DNA of 64,000 nucleotides, taken from positions 14,179,493-14,243,492 of the forward strand of contig NC_133287.1 of NCBI RefSeq assembly GCF_005239225.2, read 5' to 3'. Both the position numbers and the translations under genes were made by a program. Every line of letters begins with the position of its first letter. Position 1 is the first letter of the stretch. The notes under the pieces are model-generated. The model was not told the origin of the DNA, ran no database searches, and was given only the letters and a program-made list of their open reading frames with translations. The DNA comes from Populus alba. Taxonomy: Eukaryota > Streptophyta > Magnoliopsida > Malpighiales > Salicaceae. This document shows positions 11,027 through 21,602 of the stretch, piece by piece.

Positions 11027-12429
11027 TAAGAAGTTGAAACTTCACAATAATAATTTAATCCCAAAAGGAGCCAAATAGAATCTTGTAAATGTGAGGATCT
11101 AAGAACTCGAACATTTATGCATTTTGCTTCAAAGTAACACTATACAAGGAAAATAATAGGTTTAAGAAGGAGAGAAAGAAGTTGAAGAAAATAAAGTGAA
11201 GAGAAAAGCTGCAAAGAAAGCAATAAAAATGCTCTAGCAGTAAAGACTAAGAGAATTGTATTGAAATTGTATATGTGGGCTTGGCCTTCTTTTACTATAG
11301 TTATATGACTTTATTTATATTAATATAAAATTTAAATCTTATAGATATTATGTTATCATATAAGGAGGCATATTAAATTCTAAAGCAAACTAAATTCGTC
11401 TTATATCAATAACCATATGAGTCCTAATTAACCTAAACCACTTTGTCGATTTAACTTGATGAAAACTCTTTTTTTTTTTTTTAAAGTAGGATTGAACCTT
11501 CTAGTTATTCATGTAAATTTAAACTCTTATGATCTATCACTTTTCTTTTGATCCATTGTGACTTCTAGTTGTTTAGTTAATTGCTTTGTAGTTAACATGG
11601 TCGATAAAAATTCCTCAAGCCTGGTCGATTCTACAATTTCTACTTAAATATTAAAAAATATTATTCTCATCTAATTAATTTAGAGAAATATATGTGTATA
11701 TATATGTATATATATAATTTGATAAAAATGTTAATAATCATTGTCAATGTTAATAATCATTGGTCAAAAGCCTTGTTTAATTTTTTTTTTAAAATCTAAT
11801 TGATAATGTATATATCCATTTAAGACTAAGTTGAAATTTCTCCTATTTTCTTAACATGAAACTTAATTTCAGCGGTCCTTTCAACTTGTATGTGTAATGA
11901 TGACAAAATAAAATACATTTTGCTTCTTAAATAATTGCCATACCGAACAATTAAAGCGGCACACGTAATTGAGGATTTTTGCAATTGGCCTTTTGCACTC
12001 AAACACAAGACTTTTATAAAAATAAAAAAATATATATTTCTATCATGAACTATGTCAACAAAATAAATATTACATTCAATACCAAATGAATTTCAAGTAA
12101 TACATGTGTGTGAATGACCTTTATTACTTTTTTTTTTTAATTTATGGGATAATTATATATATAAAAAAAACTTTCTAATGTTTATTTACAATTCATTTTC
12201 TTGTTATAGTTTCAGAAATTACATTTCAAATTATATGTGAAATAAAAATTTAAAAATGATTAGAAAAATAAAATTAATCTCATGTATAATATAACTCAAA
12301 TAAATCAATTTGTTTTTGCAATCTCTTCCCTATCCTTCTCTCCCTTCCCTTCTGAATTATAACCAATGAATTAATTTCGCTATCTAAATATGCTAAATTT
12401 ACTGATCTTGCAAGGCAACAAGCTAAATT
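11027..12429. other. AT-rich intergenic stretch, no gene recognised
   Basis: Long A/T runs and short ORFs only. The ORF at 11826-12008 (minus) has no recognisable motif. I see no LTR termini, RNA gene or convincing exon here. Confidence 0.5.
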
Positions 12430-12620
12430 CTTCCATCCCCAAGTCACTCTTTGTATAGATCTCTCAATGTTCTTACCTTCCCAACAACCTCTTGACTGGA
12501 AGTATCCCTATAAGTTTGTGTGATTTATTACCATACTCATCAAACAATCTTCTTTGTAGTCCAATATCTCTCTCACTGGGGAGAGTTTTTCAGGCAACCC
12601 AGGCCTTTGTGTTCCCATCC
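12430..12620 (+). pseudogene. Possible leucine-rich-repeat gene fragment
   Basis: In one frame the sequence reads NNLLTGSIPISLCDLLPYSS and then NNLLCSPISLSLG, which fits two plant LRR units of the N-x-L-T-G-x-I-P type. The flanks do not extend the repeat convincingly, and the longest ORF (12492-12776) soon loses the pattern. It could be chance in a Ser/Leu-rich reading. If real, it is a scrap of an LRR receptor-like gene. Confidence 0.25.
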
Positions 12621-12849
12621 ATGTTAATTCATTGTTACCCTCTTTCAATTGTAAGTGTGTGCATAGATGAGGGAAACTTTGATTGGAATAACACCATACT
12701 TCTCTTTTGTATCAAGCATCTTCTTCCATACAATGTGAGCTTCTATGTTATTTCAGCAACACACTTCCCTTGGTAAAAGGCTTGTTTCAGCATGTGATCT
12801 AGCTTGCAAACAAATAATTGTCTAGCATAAAAAAAATGGTGTTATATTT

Positions 12850-13110
12850 TGATGCAAAACTTGTGATCATGTGGTTAATTGAGATCTAATCTTGAAAAGT
12901 TGAAAAATGTTTGATAGAAGTGTGGCACAGTTAAAATTTATCCTAAGACACCAACATTATTGGAATGAAGTCAAATGATGACACAAAGCCAATTAATTTT
13001 TAATAAGTCAAATTCAATTCGTTTAAGAGCAAAGAAATGCAAGAATCTCTCTCATAAATTAAAACTAAAAATTTTGGAAGTATTCTTCATCAAAGGTTGC
13101 TGAAACATAG
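12850..13110 (-). repeat. Diverged chromovirus LTR fragment
   Basis: Matches the terminal part of the LTR at 20917-21142: 'cttgtgatcatgtgg', 'agtgtggcaca', 'gacaccaacattattggaatga', 'gatgacacaaagcca' and 'gcaagaatctctctcata' occur in the same order. It is more diverged than the copies at 20917 and 26483, and has no adjacent PBS or gag. Confidence 0.7.
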
Positions 13111-13393
13111 GCATACAAGAGTTTAAGTACTTTTAAAAATTTAGTCTTAATGGATCTACCATTACAAACTGAATTGATCCACTTACAAAACTGGCTCAAA
13201 ACCTATATTAGTAAGCCAAAACCGTGATCCAAACAAGTTTTTTATCCTAACTAAAAATAAAATATTAATTAAACCCAAACAAGCCTTGGGCTATAGCTGA
13301 AATAATAAAAATATAACTAATAAGTTAATTCCCTATGCTAATATGAGAAGATAAGAAAACAATCAAACAATAAAAGTCTGATATAAGACTTAT

Positions 13394-13847
13394 TGACAGA
13401 ATTCAAAATGCCTTTATTTTCAACAAGTCACCATTACATATAGGGCAAGCTGCTGGTTATACAAGGAAACTAGTCGTACAAGGAAACCACGTTGGCTGCT
13501 GGTTATACAAGGAAACTAGTCGTACAAGGAAACCACGTTGGCTGCTGGTTATACAAGGAAACTAGTCGTACAAGGAAACCATGTTGGCTGCTGGTTATAC
13601 AAGGAAACTAGTTGTACAAGAAAACCATGTTGGCTACTCGTTATAAGAAAGCCAGAGTGATAACTAGAGTGATCTTAGAAAGCTATACATGGTAAGCTAA
13701 ATCTTCTTTTCTAATTATAAGAGTATATACAGCTTGTATGATAAGCTAAATCCTCTTTTCTAATTATAAGAGTATATACAACTTGTGTGGTAAGCTATTA
13801 ACAAGGCATAGCTTATATGGTAAAGTATTTATGGCTTTTTATTGATA
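13394..13847 (-). repeat. Copia 3' LTR with expanded 46-bp tandem repeat
   Basis: Shares with the LTR at 19185-19443 the stretches 'gaattcaaaat', 'caagtcaccattacatatagg', 'gataactagagtgatctta', 'tggtaagctaaatcttctt' and 'ctattaacaaggcat'. The terminal TG is kept at 13394. It is about 195 bp longer because a 46-bp unit is repeated four times (13449-13632) and a ~50-bp 'taagctaaatc...agagtatatacarctt' unit is doubled (about 13692-13790). Confidence 0.85.
13449..13632. repeat. 46-bp tandem repeat, four units
   Basis: Units begin gctgctggttatacaaggaa and end accacgttg or accatgttg. The first three are nearly identical and the fourth has a few changes. The partner LTR (about 19246-19300) holds only about one and a half related units, so the expansion is specific to this LTR. 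Confidence 0.9.
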
Positions 13848-14129
13848 CCTGCTTTGAATTGATGCGAGACATCCGTAAGCATCAATTTGTCTAAAAGACA
13901 ATTATGTCATTGCTATGTGAAAGCCTTGGTAAAGATACCTGCCATTAAAGATTGTAAGATACACGAGGAAGAGAGATATTTTGAGCTTCAAATGCCTCAC
14001 GGATGAAATGATAATCAACCTCGATGTGTTTAGTGTGTTCAAGGAAGATGGGATTGGTTGAAATGTGAATGACACTAGTATTATCTACATGTAAAAAGGT
14101 AAGGCCACTTGGAGAAAAGTCAAGTTCAG

Positions 14130-15330
14130 CTAATAACCCTCAGATCCAATGTATCTCAATGTAAGCTTAGGACATGGCCCTATATTCAAATTCAGTAGAA
14201 CACTTAGAAACACAGTGCTATTTCTTGCATTTCCACGAAACAAGAGCCAGACCAAGAAACATACATTAACCTGAAGTAGAACATTGAATGTCACTACTGT
14301 TGACATAATCAGCATCACTAAAAGCTACCAGATTTAGTGAAGTACTAGTAAGATAGAAGAGTCCCTGCAAAGATGTATTGTGAACATAACGAATGATTTA
14401 TCAAACTATAACCATATGAAGGTGCCGAGGAGAAGTCATGAATTGACTAACCTGTTGAACTGCATAATAAATATCAGGTCTAGTAATTATAAGATAGATC
14501 AAGCTTCCAACCAATATCTGATAGGCTATAGGGTCTGATAACAAGTCACCTTCCTTTTTGCGTAGCTTAAGATTTAGTTCCATAAGAGTATCAAGAGGAG
14601 GAGAGTCCTGGAGACCAACAACAGCCACCAAATCTTGGGCATACTTGTGTTGTGACAGAAAAATACCATGTGAACTAGCAGAAATTTCTAGACCAAGAGA
14701 ATATGTAAGAGATCCCAGATCTTTCATGTGAAAAGAGTCTTATATATACTATTTTAATTGGGAGATCAAAACCAAATGAGTGCCCGTGATAATTATATCA
14801 TCAACATACACCAAAAGAATGATAATCCCAATCTTACTTTTGCAAAGAAACAATGATACACGAGGAGCCTGTTTGAGACCATACAAAGAGCGACGCAACT
14901 TACACACTATAAAAGTAGGGGTGAAAAGTAAACCTGTTGGAGGACGCATATAAACATCTTCCTTGACATCCTTCTGAAGAAAGGCATTTTTCACATCCAT
15001 TTAATGTAAAACCCAATTTCGAGAAGCGGCAATAGCCAACATTGTGTGAATGGTGGTCATTTTGGCCACCAGAGCAAAGGTTTCCTTATAATTTGACTTC
15101 ATATTCTTGATTATTTTCAAAAGTTACTAAATGAGCTTTATATATGTCCAAATTACCATCTGACTTAACCTTAATCGAAGAGACCCACTTACATCCAAGT
15201 GGAGTCACATCTGTAGGACAATCCACCACATCTTAAGTTTTATTATCCTCAAGAGTTCCTCCTTCATGGCCTATTGCCAGCATTGTTCTTTGACTGCTTG
15301 TGAATAATCGGTAGGAATAACAATAGAAGA
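14130..15330 (-). pseudogene. Copia reverse transcriptase and RNase H remnants
   Basis: On the minus strand the RT start shows MDVKNAFLQKDVKEDVYMRP and SLYGLKQAPR (15000-14860). After a small deletion comes the catalytic LLVYVDDIIITG (about 14800). The connection block includes MKDLGSLTYSLGLEIS and QHKYAQDLV (14727-14600), then GSLIYLIITRPDIYYAVQQV (about 14500). RNase H remnants extend to about 14130. The missing W-F/Y segment after QAPR and the frame break at 14730-14749 show decay. Confidence 0.88.
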
Positions 15331-16604
15331 TAAAATGATTGGCAATGCAAAAGTATTAGTACCTGTCATTTATGATTCGAATACATAATGGTCAGAAAGA
15401 CCAGATACTCTAAAAGAACATCGTAGAGGAGCAAATGGTGAGGCAGGTTTAGAAAAGGGAAACACCAGAGGTCTCCTCTAGTATACCATCCCTAGCTTGA
15501 ACCTTTCAACATGAATACTAGGAGCATTAAATTTTTCATCAAAAGAAGGCAAGAAAATAACATAAGACTCTAATAAGGAAGACATAGGAAAGAACCATTG
15601 ATTTTCAAAGCATATTCTGTGAAATACAAACAGAATTAGAATTAAGATCATAGCATAAATATCCTTTTTGTGCTACATTATATCGCAAGAAGACATAACG
15701 AATGGATTGGGCAAAAAGCTTATTTTTGTCATGCGAGGGAAGATACATAAAACATACTTACCCAAAGATATGAAGATTTGTATAGGTAGGATTGTGATGA
15801 TAAAGCCTTCAAATATAGAGATTCAAAATCCAAAGCTTGGGAAGGGAGTCTATTTATAAGAAAGGTTGTTGTGGTAAGTGCTTCTACCAAAAAATATAGG
15901 AGGAACCAAAGACTTAATGAGCATAATCCGGACAACATCTAAAAGATGACGATTCTTGCATTCAACTACTCCATTTTATTATGGAGTATATATACAAGAA
16001 CATTGAGATAATACCTTTAAAGTGCAAGAAAGAATGGAACTCATGAGACATATATTCCCCACCCGAGTCAGATTGGAGAATTTGAACAACGGCAGAAAAT
16101 TGAGTGTCACTATGAGCTAAGAACAATTTGAACATTTGAAAAACCTCTTTTTTTTTTTTTTAAAGAAATACACCCATGTATATCTATTATAGTCATTTAT
16201 AAATGTTATGAAATAATTGTGTTGTTCATAAGAAATAACATGACTAATACCTAAACATCAGTATGAATGATCTCAAAACTGTGTGTGGCTCTATGTCCTT
16301 CAGAAGGAAAGAGTAAAGTCTTACTTTTTTCAAGTTTACGAGTTTCACAATCAGGAAGTATAGAACAAGACAAATTCTCTTTATTATTTAATAGACCTAA
16401 TTTCAACAAACATGATAGGACCCTAAAATGAGGATGACCAAGGCATTTATGCTAGACTTCATTTAACACTATAGACTTATGATAAAGACGGTATAAAAAA
16501 GGAAGGTAAGCTTCGTGGAATAGGTAGTTGTAGGTAAAAGAGACGTCCATGTTTAGGCCCTTTCACTATCAACTGCCCTGACATATGATCCTACATAGCA
16601 CAAC
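15330..16604 (-). pseudogene. Copia integrase and GAG-pre-integrase region
   Basis: Minus-strand remnants in several frames. Just before the solo-LTR insertion the reading gives GQLIVKGPKHGRLFYLQ and a WHKCLGHPHFRVLS-like zinc-binding segment (about 16440). The integrase C-terminal part at 15938-15729 includes ALTTTTFLINRLPSQAL, the familiar '...A.YLINR.PS' block. A short plus-strand ORF at 15668-15859 is its shadow. Confidence 0.8.
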
Positions 16605-17866
16605 TGATCAATACTTAAAAGTGCATTTTCACTAAGGTTTTATATCATCATATTGCACTTAAAGTATACTTAAATTCCCTAACTTAAGTTTGTTTTATAA
16701 TACCAAGTCTAATAATATAAGATATCTTTAATTTATGGTAAATGTTCATTTTAAATGAAGGCATATCTCGCAATTCAAATGATTGATTGATGTGTTTAAC
16801 TATTAAAATTGAGAAAACAAAAGGAGGGTTAAGCTTAGAGAAGAGATGCAGGTTCAACTCAAATTGAAACACCATTCAATTATTGCGTCATAACAGGAGT
16901 GGTAGACCTTAGATGTAGGTTTAACTTATCTTGATGGAAACTTGAGATATAGGCTTACAAGATTCATGTAGAGTCCAAGATTCAAAACTGTCATTTTCAA
17001 CTTCAAATCTTAGCAACAAAAGAGAAGTCTGAATATGTCATGTAGCCTAGATATTATTCAGTGTTTAACCCATATCTTGAGTTCTAGAAGTCCAAATCAG
17101 CTCATTCTTTATTATTATTATTAGAAATCGAAGATAAATCCCCACAACTTTAATGAAGAATATCTGTTCAATTTCTTATGTTAGAAATGATGTTTTGTCC
17201 AGCCAATAAGTTAATAGCTAGCCACTAAGTCAATGGTTGACCACCAACTCAATAGTTAGTAATCAAATCAATAGTTTCAAATTTTAGCCTATAAAATAAG
17301 GCATTTGCCATACATTTAAGCATCTTGGTTTTTAGATCAAGATCTTGCTCTTGCTTTATTTCTTGGTATTTTTGTAATGTTCAAGATTTATTTCATGTTA
17401 GATTTTCATTAATCTCTTGTTTATGCTTTTCATTTCCTTTACTATACTTAGTTAACTTATATCATAATTATGTTCTATTTTTTTTTTTATGCTTGTCCTC
17501 TTCATTATGTTTAGCTAAGTTTATTTAGTCAAGGTGAAAAGGTTACACTAATAGTGTTAGAATAAGTACAATATAAACTCAACATGGACTTTAATGTTTA
17601 TATTCAAGAAAGTTTGCTAGTAACATGTTTTATAATTGTTATCTTACTTATTCTTAATACCTTACTTGTTAAATGGTTAATCTAGATTTGTACTATACAA
17701 CCTTTGGTAAAACAAATACTTGATCCTTTCATAGCCTACTATATGGATAACCGACAATTATGTTATGAAAGAAACTTGATTTGTTATTGACATAAGTTAG
17801 CACCATGAATACCTGACAACATTTACAAGTATTGGTGTTACTTAAATAAGATAAGTAATATGATCA
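16605..17866 (+). repeat. Athila-family solo LTR nested in Copia, perfect TSD
   Basis: Starts TGATCAATACTTAAAAGTGC and ends AATATGATCA, flanked on both sides by acaac (16600-16604 and 17867-17871). Removing it with one TSD rejoins the Copia frame. It aligns with the LTR at 58775-60832, including a TATA-like tataaaat at 17290-17297, but stops where that copy continues for another ~830 bp. That distal part is missing here. Confidence 0.9.
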
Positions 17867-18182
17867 ACAACCATTAAGAGTAAAGTGTACATCATAATTT
17901 TGATCCACAAGCTAGCCAGCATAAGCTAAATTCATAGATAGTGTAGGTGAGACAAGAACGTTTCTAAAGGAAAATGATATATCACCAACTGCCACAATAG
18001 GTAGAACTTTGAATATTTGAAGAGTCACCATATTTTCTGACATTACTTAGACTATAGAGAGAATTGGTCATATGATTAGATGCACCCGAGTCTAAAATCC
18101 AAGAGAAAGATGAAGAACTAGTACCTTGAAGACCCAATACTGAAAATGCGCTTATAATCATTTTCTTGCACCATTTCTCAAG
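17867..18182 (-). pseudogene. Copia protease region
   Basis: On the minus strand about 18100-17990 reads SFSWILDSGASNHMTNSLYS. D-S-G-A is the catalytic Asp motif of Copia protease and HMT is a family hallmark. The segment continues to the solo-LTR boundary, where the next residues (FTLNGC) rejoin the sequence at 16604. It lies between gag and integrase as expected. Confidence 0.85.
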
Positions 18183-19000
18183 TTATAAAAGGTGTTGTAG
18201 GCTGTGACCAACAAGAGCATTTGTTGCAGTGCCAGTAGACATAGCTAGTTGTATGTTTGCAGTGCCAATAGATATAATTGGATGTAAGTCACTAGTGACA
18301 GTAGCATGATAGGCCTTGTTGGAGTGTGTAGATTGAATAGTACGGTCTTTAATAATGTGCTCTTGTTGCTTGCAGTAATTACAGAATTTTTTAGGACAGT
18401 TAGGGGCAATATGACTATATTTCTTGTAACTATAACATTGTCTAGTGCTTATGTCATTACCTTTCCCCTTGCCATAAGCAGCATAGGCAACTGAGATAGT
18501 GTTAAAAGCAATACGTGACTGCTCCATAATGTGTTTTCCAAAGCATGCTTTTAAAGTCAAAATAGGATCATTATTTACTAAAGAGGTATGAATAGCTTCA
18601 AAGTCAGGCCTTAATGTCATTAAAAATTGATCTCTTTGGCTGGTTTTGTGTACATGTTGTACTTTTGCCAATCCTGCCTCCAATCCTTTTATAGCGACAG
18701 TGGCTACAACAAGATCAAAATTAGGAAACCAAAGTAGTAGCCTTGGACTAAAAGATCCATTTGAGTATAGTTAGCAATGGCTAACTCAAGTTGGAAGCAC
18801 CTAGCATTACTATCTTGCTTATAGACTTGCTTTCGATAATTCCACTTAGCCTTTGCTGACCTATAAGGACACAAAGGAAGAATTAGATGTGACTTCATTG
18901 AACCAAGAATCCAAGACATTATTTGATTATCTTTGGCCTCTTAAGCTGCATCGTTGGCTATAAAATCTTATGCATTAGATCTCTTTTTTGTTGTTGCCAT
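18183..19000 (-). pseudogene. Copia gag with zinc-knuckle remnants
   Basis: The minus ORF 18683-18183 has the gag phrase QFLMTLRPDFEAIHTSLVNN followed by two Cys/His clusters: CYSYKKYSHIAPNC (second Cys of a C-X2-C-X4-H-X4-C knuckle changed to Tyr) and FCNYCKQQEHIIKD. The N-terminal gag part lies at 18919-18704 (MSWILGSMKSHLILPLCPYR and similar) in another frame. It is decayed, and its position next to the PBS/5' LTR fits. Confidence 0.82.
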
Positions 19001-19172
19001 CTATATATCCCCACAACTCTTTACCTTTAAGAAAGGTCTCCAATTGAAATTCTCAAGCAGCATAATTGTTTTCAGTGAATTTGACACAAACATTATCTGA
19101 CTTCTCCATAAGTACTAAAACTATGATTGAGAAAGAAAATGACTAAGAATTCTTAGAAAACTATGACTGAGG

Positions 19173-19184
19173 TCTCTGATACCA
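19173..19184 (-). other. Copia primer-binding site (tRNA-iMet type)
   Basis: Minus strand reads TGGTATCAGAGA immediately after the LTR terminal ...TATCA. TGGTATCAGAG is the canonical complement of the initiator tRNA-Met 3' end used by Copia elements. It fixes the inner edge of the 5' LTR at 19185. Confidence 0.88.
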
Positions 19185-19443
19185 TGATAGAATTCAAAAT
19201 TCATAATGTTTTTATTTTTAGCAAGTCACCATTACATATAGGACAAGATGGTGGTTATACAAGGAAACTATGATGGCTGCTGGTTATACAAGGAAACCAG
19301 ATTGATAACTAGAGTGATCTTAGGAAGCTATATATGGTAAGCTAAATCTTCTTTCCTAATTATGAGAGTATATACAACCTCTATGGTAAGCTATTAACAA
19401 GGCATATCCTACATGGTAAACTATTTATGGCTTTCTATTGACA
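19185..19443 (-). repeat. Copia 5' LTR
   Basis: On the minus strand it runs from TGTCAATAGAAAGCC (19443) to ...TTCTATCA (19185), 259 bp, directly next to the PBS. It is shorter than the 3' LTR because it lacks the 46-bp expansion. Confidence 0.88.
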
Positions 19444-19899
19444 TTATTTACAACCTACACTAATTTCCAATGATCTTATAAACCAATATGTTATTAAATA
19501 CTACCAGCCTATTAAAGAAAAGGATTTTGAAACATTAATGAATCTTTTCCATATTTAGAAATTATTTTGCAGCCTATTAAAGATCCTTATAGAATTAGAA
19601 AATTTTCAAAACAAGTTATCACCTCCTTGCAGGAAAAAATCTTTTTCAAATAAGAAGTCTACAATTCAAAAGGAAGTAAGTAATAAAATTCATACAGCTT
19701 ATTATGACCTATATCGCAAGTCCTTCCCGAACTCCGATTCACCTGAACATTTACCCAAGCATAGAAATATACATCTTCTACTAAAGATTCAACTTGATCC
19801 AATGGTTCGATTTAGAGTTATACTTAATAGTATAAAACTAGACGATAAACAATATTACATCAAAATCTATATTTGACCTTACTTGGAATGAATCATACT
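19444..19899 (+). other. Unassigned sequence, weakly coding-like
   Basis: No ORF over 60 codons, but one frame from about 19660 gives a fairly long readable stretch (…NKIHTAYYDLYRKSFPNS…, then KIQLDPMVRFRVILNSIK). I do not recognise a family. It could be a decayed mobile-element or viral-like ORF, or chance. No function is claimed. Confidence 0.25.
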
Positions 19900-20049
19900 T
19901 TCCTAAGGGAGCCTGGGAAATTGACCCCGCAGCTCAAGCAACAGTCGAGTACCTCTCAAACCGTGCTCTTCAAAAAGGAAGCAAGGGCAACATTACTGTA
20001 ATTGTGGTGGATCTGAAAGCGCAAAGGAAGTTGAAAACAAAAACATGAT
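19900..20049 (+). pseudogene. PP2C phosphatase 3' exon fragment
   Basis: One open frame ends in GSKGNITVIVVDLKAQRKLK then TKT-stop (TGA 20047-20049), preceded by DPAAQATVEYLSNRALQ. The 'GS+.NI(T/S)V(I)VV' block is the last conserved motif of plant protein phosphatase 2C catalytic domains, where the Asp of 'DN' binds metal; here it is Gly-Asn. No other PP2C exon is visible nearby, so this is a lone terminal fragment, perhaps carried by a transposon. Confidence 0.65.
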
Positions 20050-20548
20050 AGTTTCTTTTGGCAGCTCATTTTGTAAACTTCATCTAGTATGATATAGTGT
20101 TGCCCATCTGTTTTTCACCTGGGCTTTATGACTAAATGGAATTATATGCCTTAAGTATTTATGGAACTCACACCAACCTAGAACTCTTCTTTCTCTTGAA
20201 GAGTTGCCGTACACAGGCTAGATCTCAATGATTCCATCTTTTGACATCATGGGCAATTGTATTTGTTATGCCTCTGATACAGTTCAACCCTATGATACGA
20301 CCCAAGTAAGGTCAGATTTAGATTTTGGCGTAAAAAGCGCAACAATCCAGGTTTACGGCAATAGTCATAATTCTCAATCCGACCGTTGGATCAGGCTAAT
20401 ATTTTATGTGGACTCTCCATACATATTTTACGACCTTAGGTTAACCTTTCAGGTCAATCAGAGTTCGGGAAGGAACCGCAATACTAGTCAACAGAGGCTG
20501 TACGAATTTTCTTTAATTAACTTGCTTCGTGGCGTCATTCTACTCATT
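20050..20548 (+). other. Unassigned region with a 110-codon chimeric ORF (20228-20560)
   Basis: The ORF reads MGNCICYASDTVQPYDTTQV… and then DRWIRLIFYVDSPYIFYDLR. I recognise no domain. 'ccgaccgttggatcaggct' inside it resembles a phrase I have seen in plant LTR sequences. Its last ~14 codons come from a 42-bp piece of chromovirus LTR (20516-20557) in plus orientation. I think it is a fortuitous reading through repeat DNA rather than a gene. Confidence 0.35.
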
Positions 20549-20704
20549 CCAATAGACTAAATATGAAGTTTAAATTGATTATGAGGTGGTTTGGTTATGG
20601 TTCACCAAGAGTTGTGTTTCTGCAGCAAAAATTGAATGATCTTTCAACTTTCAACTAATCCCTCTTTAACTCTCCTTTTGTTTTTTGTTTTTTGTTTTTT
20701 TTCA

Positions 20705-20736
<32 letters not shown>

Positions 20737-21142
20737 TGATATGATTAGAGACAGTAACAAGATGAATTATAATTTATTTATTTTTTGCTTAGATGACACA
20801 AACATGAAGAACAAGAAGATGGACGCAAACACTGAAAAACTTAAGGGCGCACTAAAAGAAAAACGAAAATAACATAATGATATGACCCTGTTTCGGAGCC
20901 TAGCTCTGATACCAACTGATGTGAACCTCGTGATCACGTGGTCACGCAACCCACAATCAGGATTGATATCTGATCCCGGAAAGCCGCCATAGGTCTGATG
21001 GGAGAGTGGCACAATGGAAACCTATCCCAAGGCACCAACACTATTGGAATGAGTAGAATGATGCCACGAAGCCAGTTAATCTTCGATAAGTTAGATTCAG
21101 TTCGTTCAAGATCTGAAGAATGCAAGAATCACTCTCACATGT
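20549..21142 (-). repeat. Left arm of inverted LTR/PBS/leader repeat
   Basis: Inverted copy of 26483-27045. Read on the minus strand it runs from LTR sequence (CATGTGAGAGTGATTCTTGC) through the LTR end, the PBS and an untranslated leader to CTTCATATTTAGTCTATTGG. A (CA)14 microsatellite lies at 20709-20736, where the right arm has (AT)n. The chromovirus gag-pol lies between the two arms. Confidence 0.85.
20899..20915 (-). other. Primer-binding site (tRNA-iMet type) in left arm
   Basis: Minus strand TTGGTATCAGAGCTAGG, next to the LTR end ...CACATCA. It lies on the outer side of the 20917-21458 LTR, so this LTR reads as a 5' LTR for leader sequence at lower coordinates as well as a 3' LTR for the gag-pol above it. 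Confidence 0.8.
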
Positions 21143-21458
21143 TAAAATTGAAAAATTCAGAATAATGATCATCCTAAATATGCTAGAATCAAATTTATGT
21201 TGCTGCCCCCTTTCCTTTGATGTCCTTGATTAGCTTGGATTTCCTTGTTTAACTTGGACAAATAAGAAAACAAATTTCCTCCTTTGTTGCTGATTTAATT
21301 CCTTTCCTTTCTATGTTAGGAAAAGCATTAAATAGTCCTCCCCTCTTTAGGAATAAGATGTGGCCACCTTACTTACATAATTAGGAGAATAAATTGCTGG
21401 CTTTTTATCCTTGTAGCATTAGGAAAAAAAACCTAACAAGGCTGGTATTGGGCCAGAC
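20917..21458 (-). repeat. Chromovirus LTR
   Basis: On the minus strand it starts TGTCTGGCCCAATACC (21458), just after the purine-rich AACAAGGGGTTGATA (a plausible polypurine tract), and ends GGTTCACATCA at 20917. About 542 bp. The start is my choice by TG plus PPT; a second candidate TGTTAGG lies at 21438. Confidence 0.65.
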
Positions 21459-21602
21459 ATATCAACCCCTTGTTCCACGCGAATTGGGCTCTTCTTGGAT
21501 CTGAATTAGATGAATTAAAAGGTGTCCTTCATGCTCTTTAAATGTCCCAAGCTCTTCTAGGTCCATCTTGCTCCATAAGTTCTGAACAAGCCCATTCAAT
21601 GC

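Larger units (their letters stand above)
13394..19443 (-). mobile_element. Copia retrotransposon, full-length but decayed, with nested solo LTR
   Basis: Two LTRs in the same orientation (13394-13847 and 19185-19443) bracket gag, protease, integrase and RT-RNase H in Copia order on the minus strand. The tRNA-iMet primer site lies just inside the right LTR (19173-19184). A 1.26-kb Athila solo LTR plus TSD (16605-17871) interrupts it; without this the element is about 4.8 kb. Flanks share only 'ttat' (13390-13393 and 19444-19447), so the element's own TSD is uncertain. All coding parts carry stops or frameshifts. Confidence 0.88.

Noticed and set aside
12492..12776. 94-codon plus ORF
   Set aside because: Beyond the first ~40 residues there is no LRR pattern and the composition looks like random AT-rich sequence.
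20228..20560. 110-codon ORF starting MIPSFDIMGNCICYASDTV
   Set aside because: No domain recognised; its end is an LTR chip and its middle resembles repeat DNA, so I list it only as an unassigned region.
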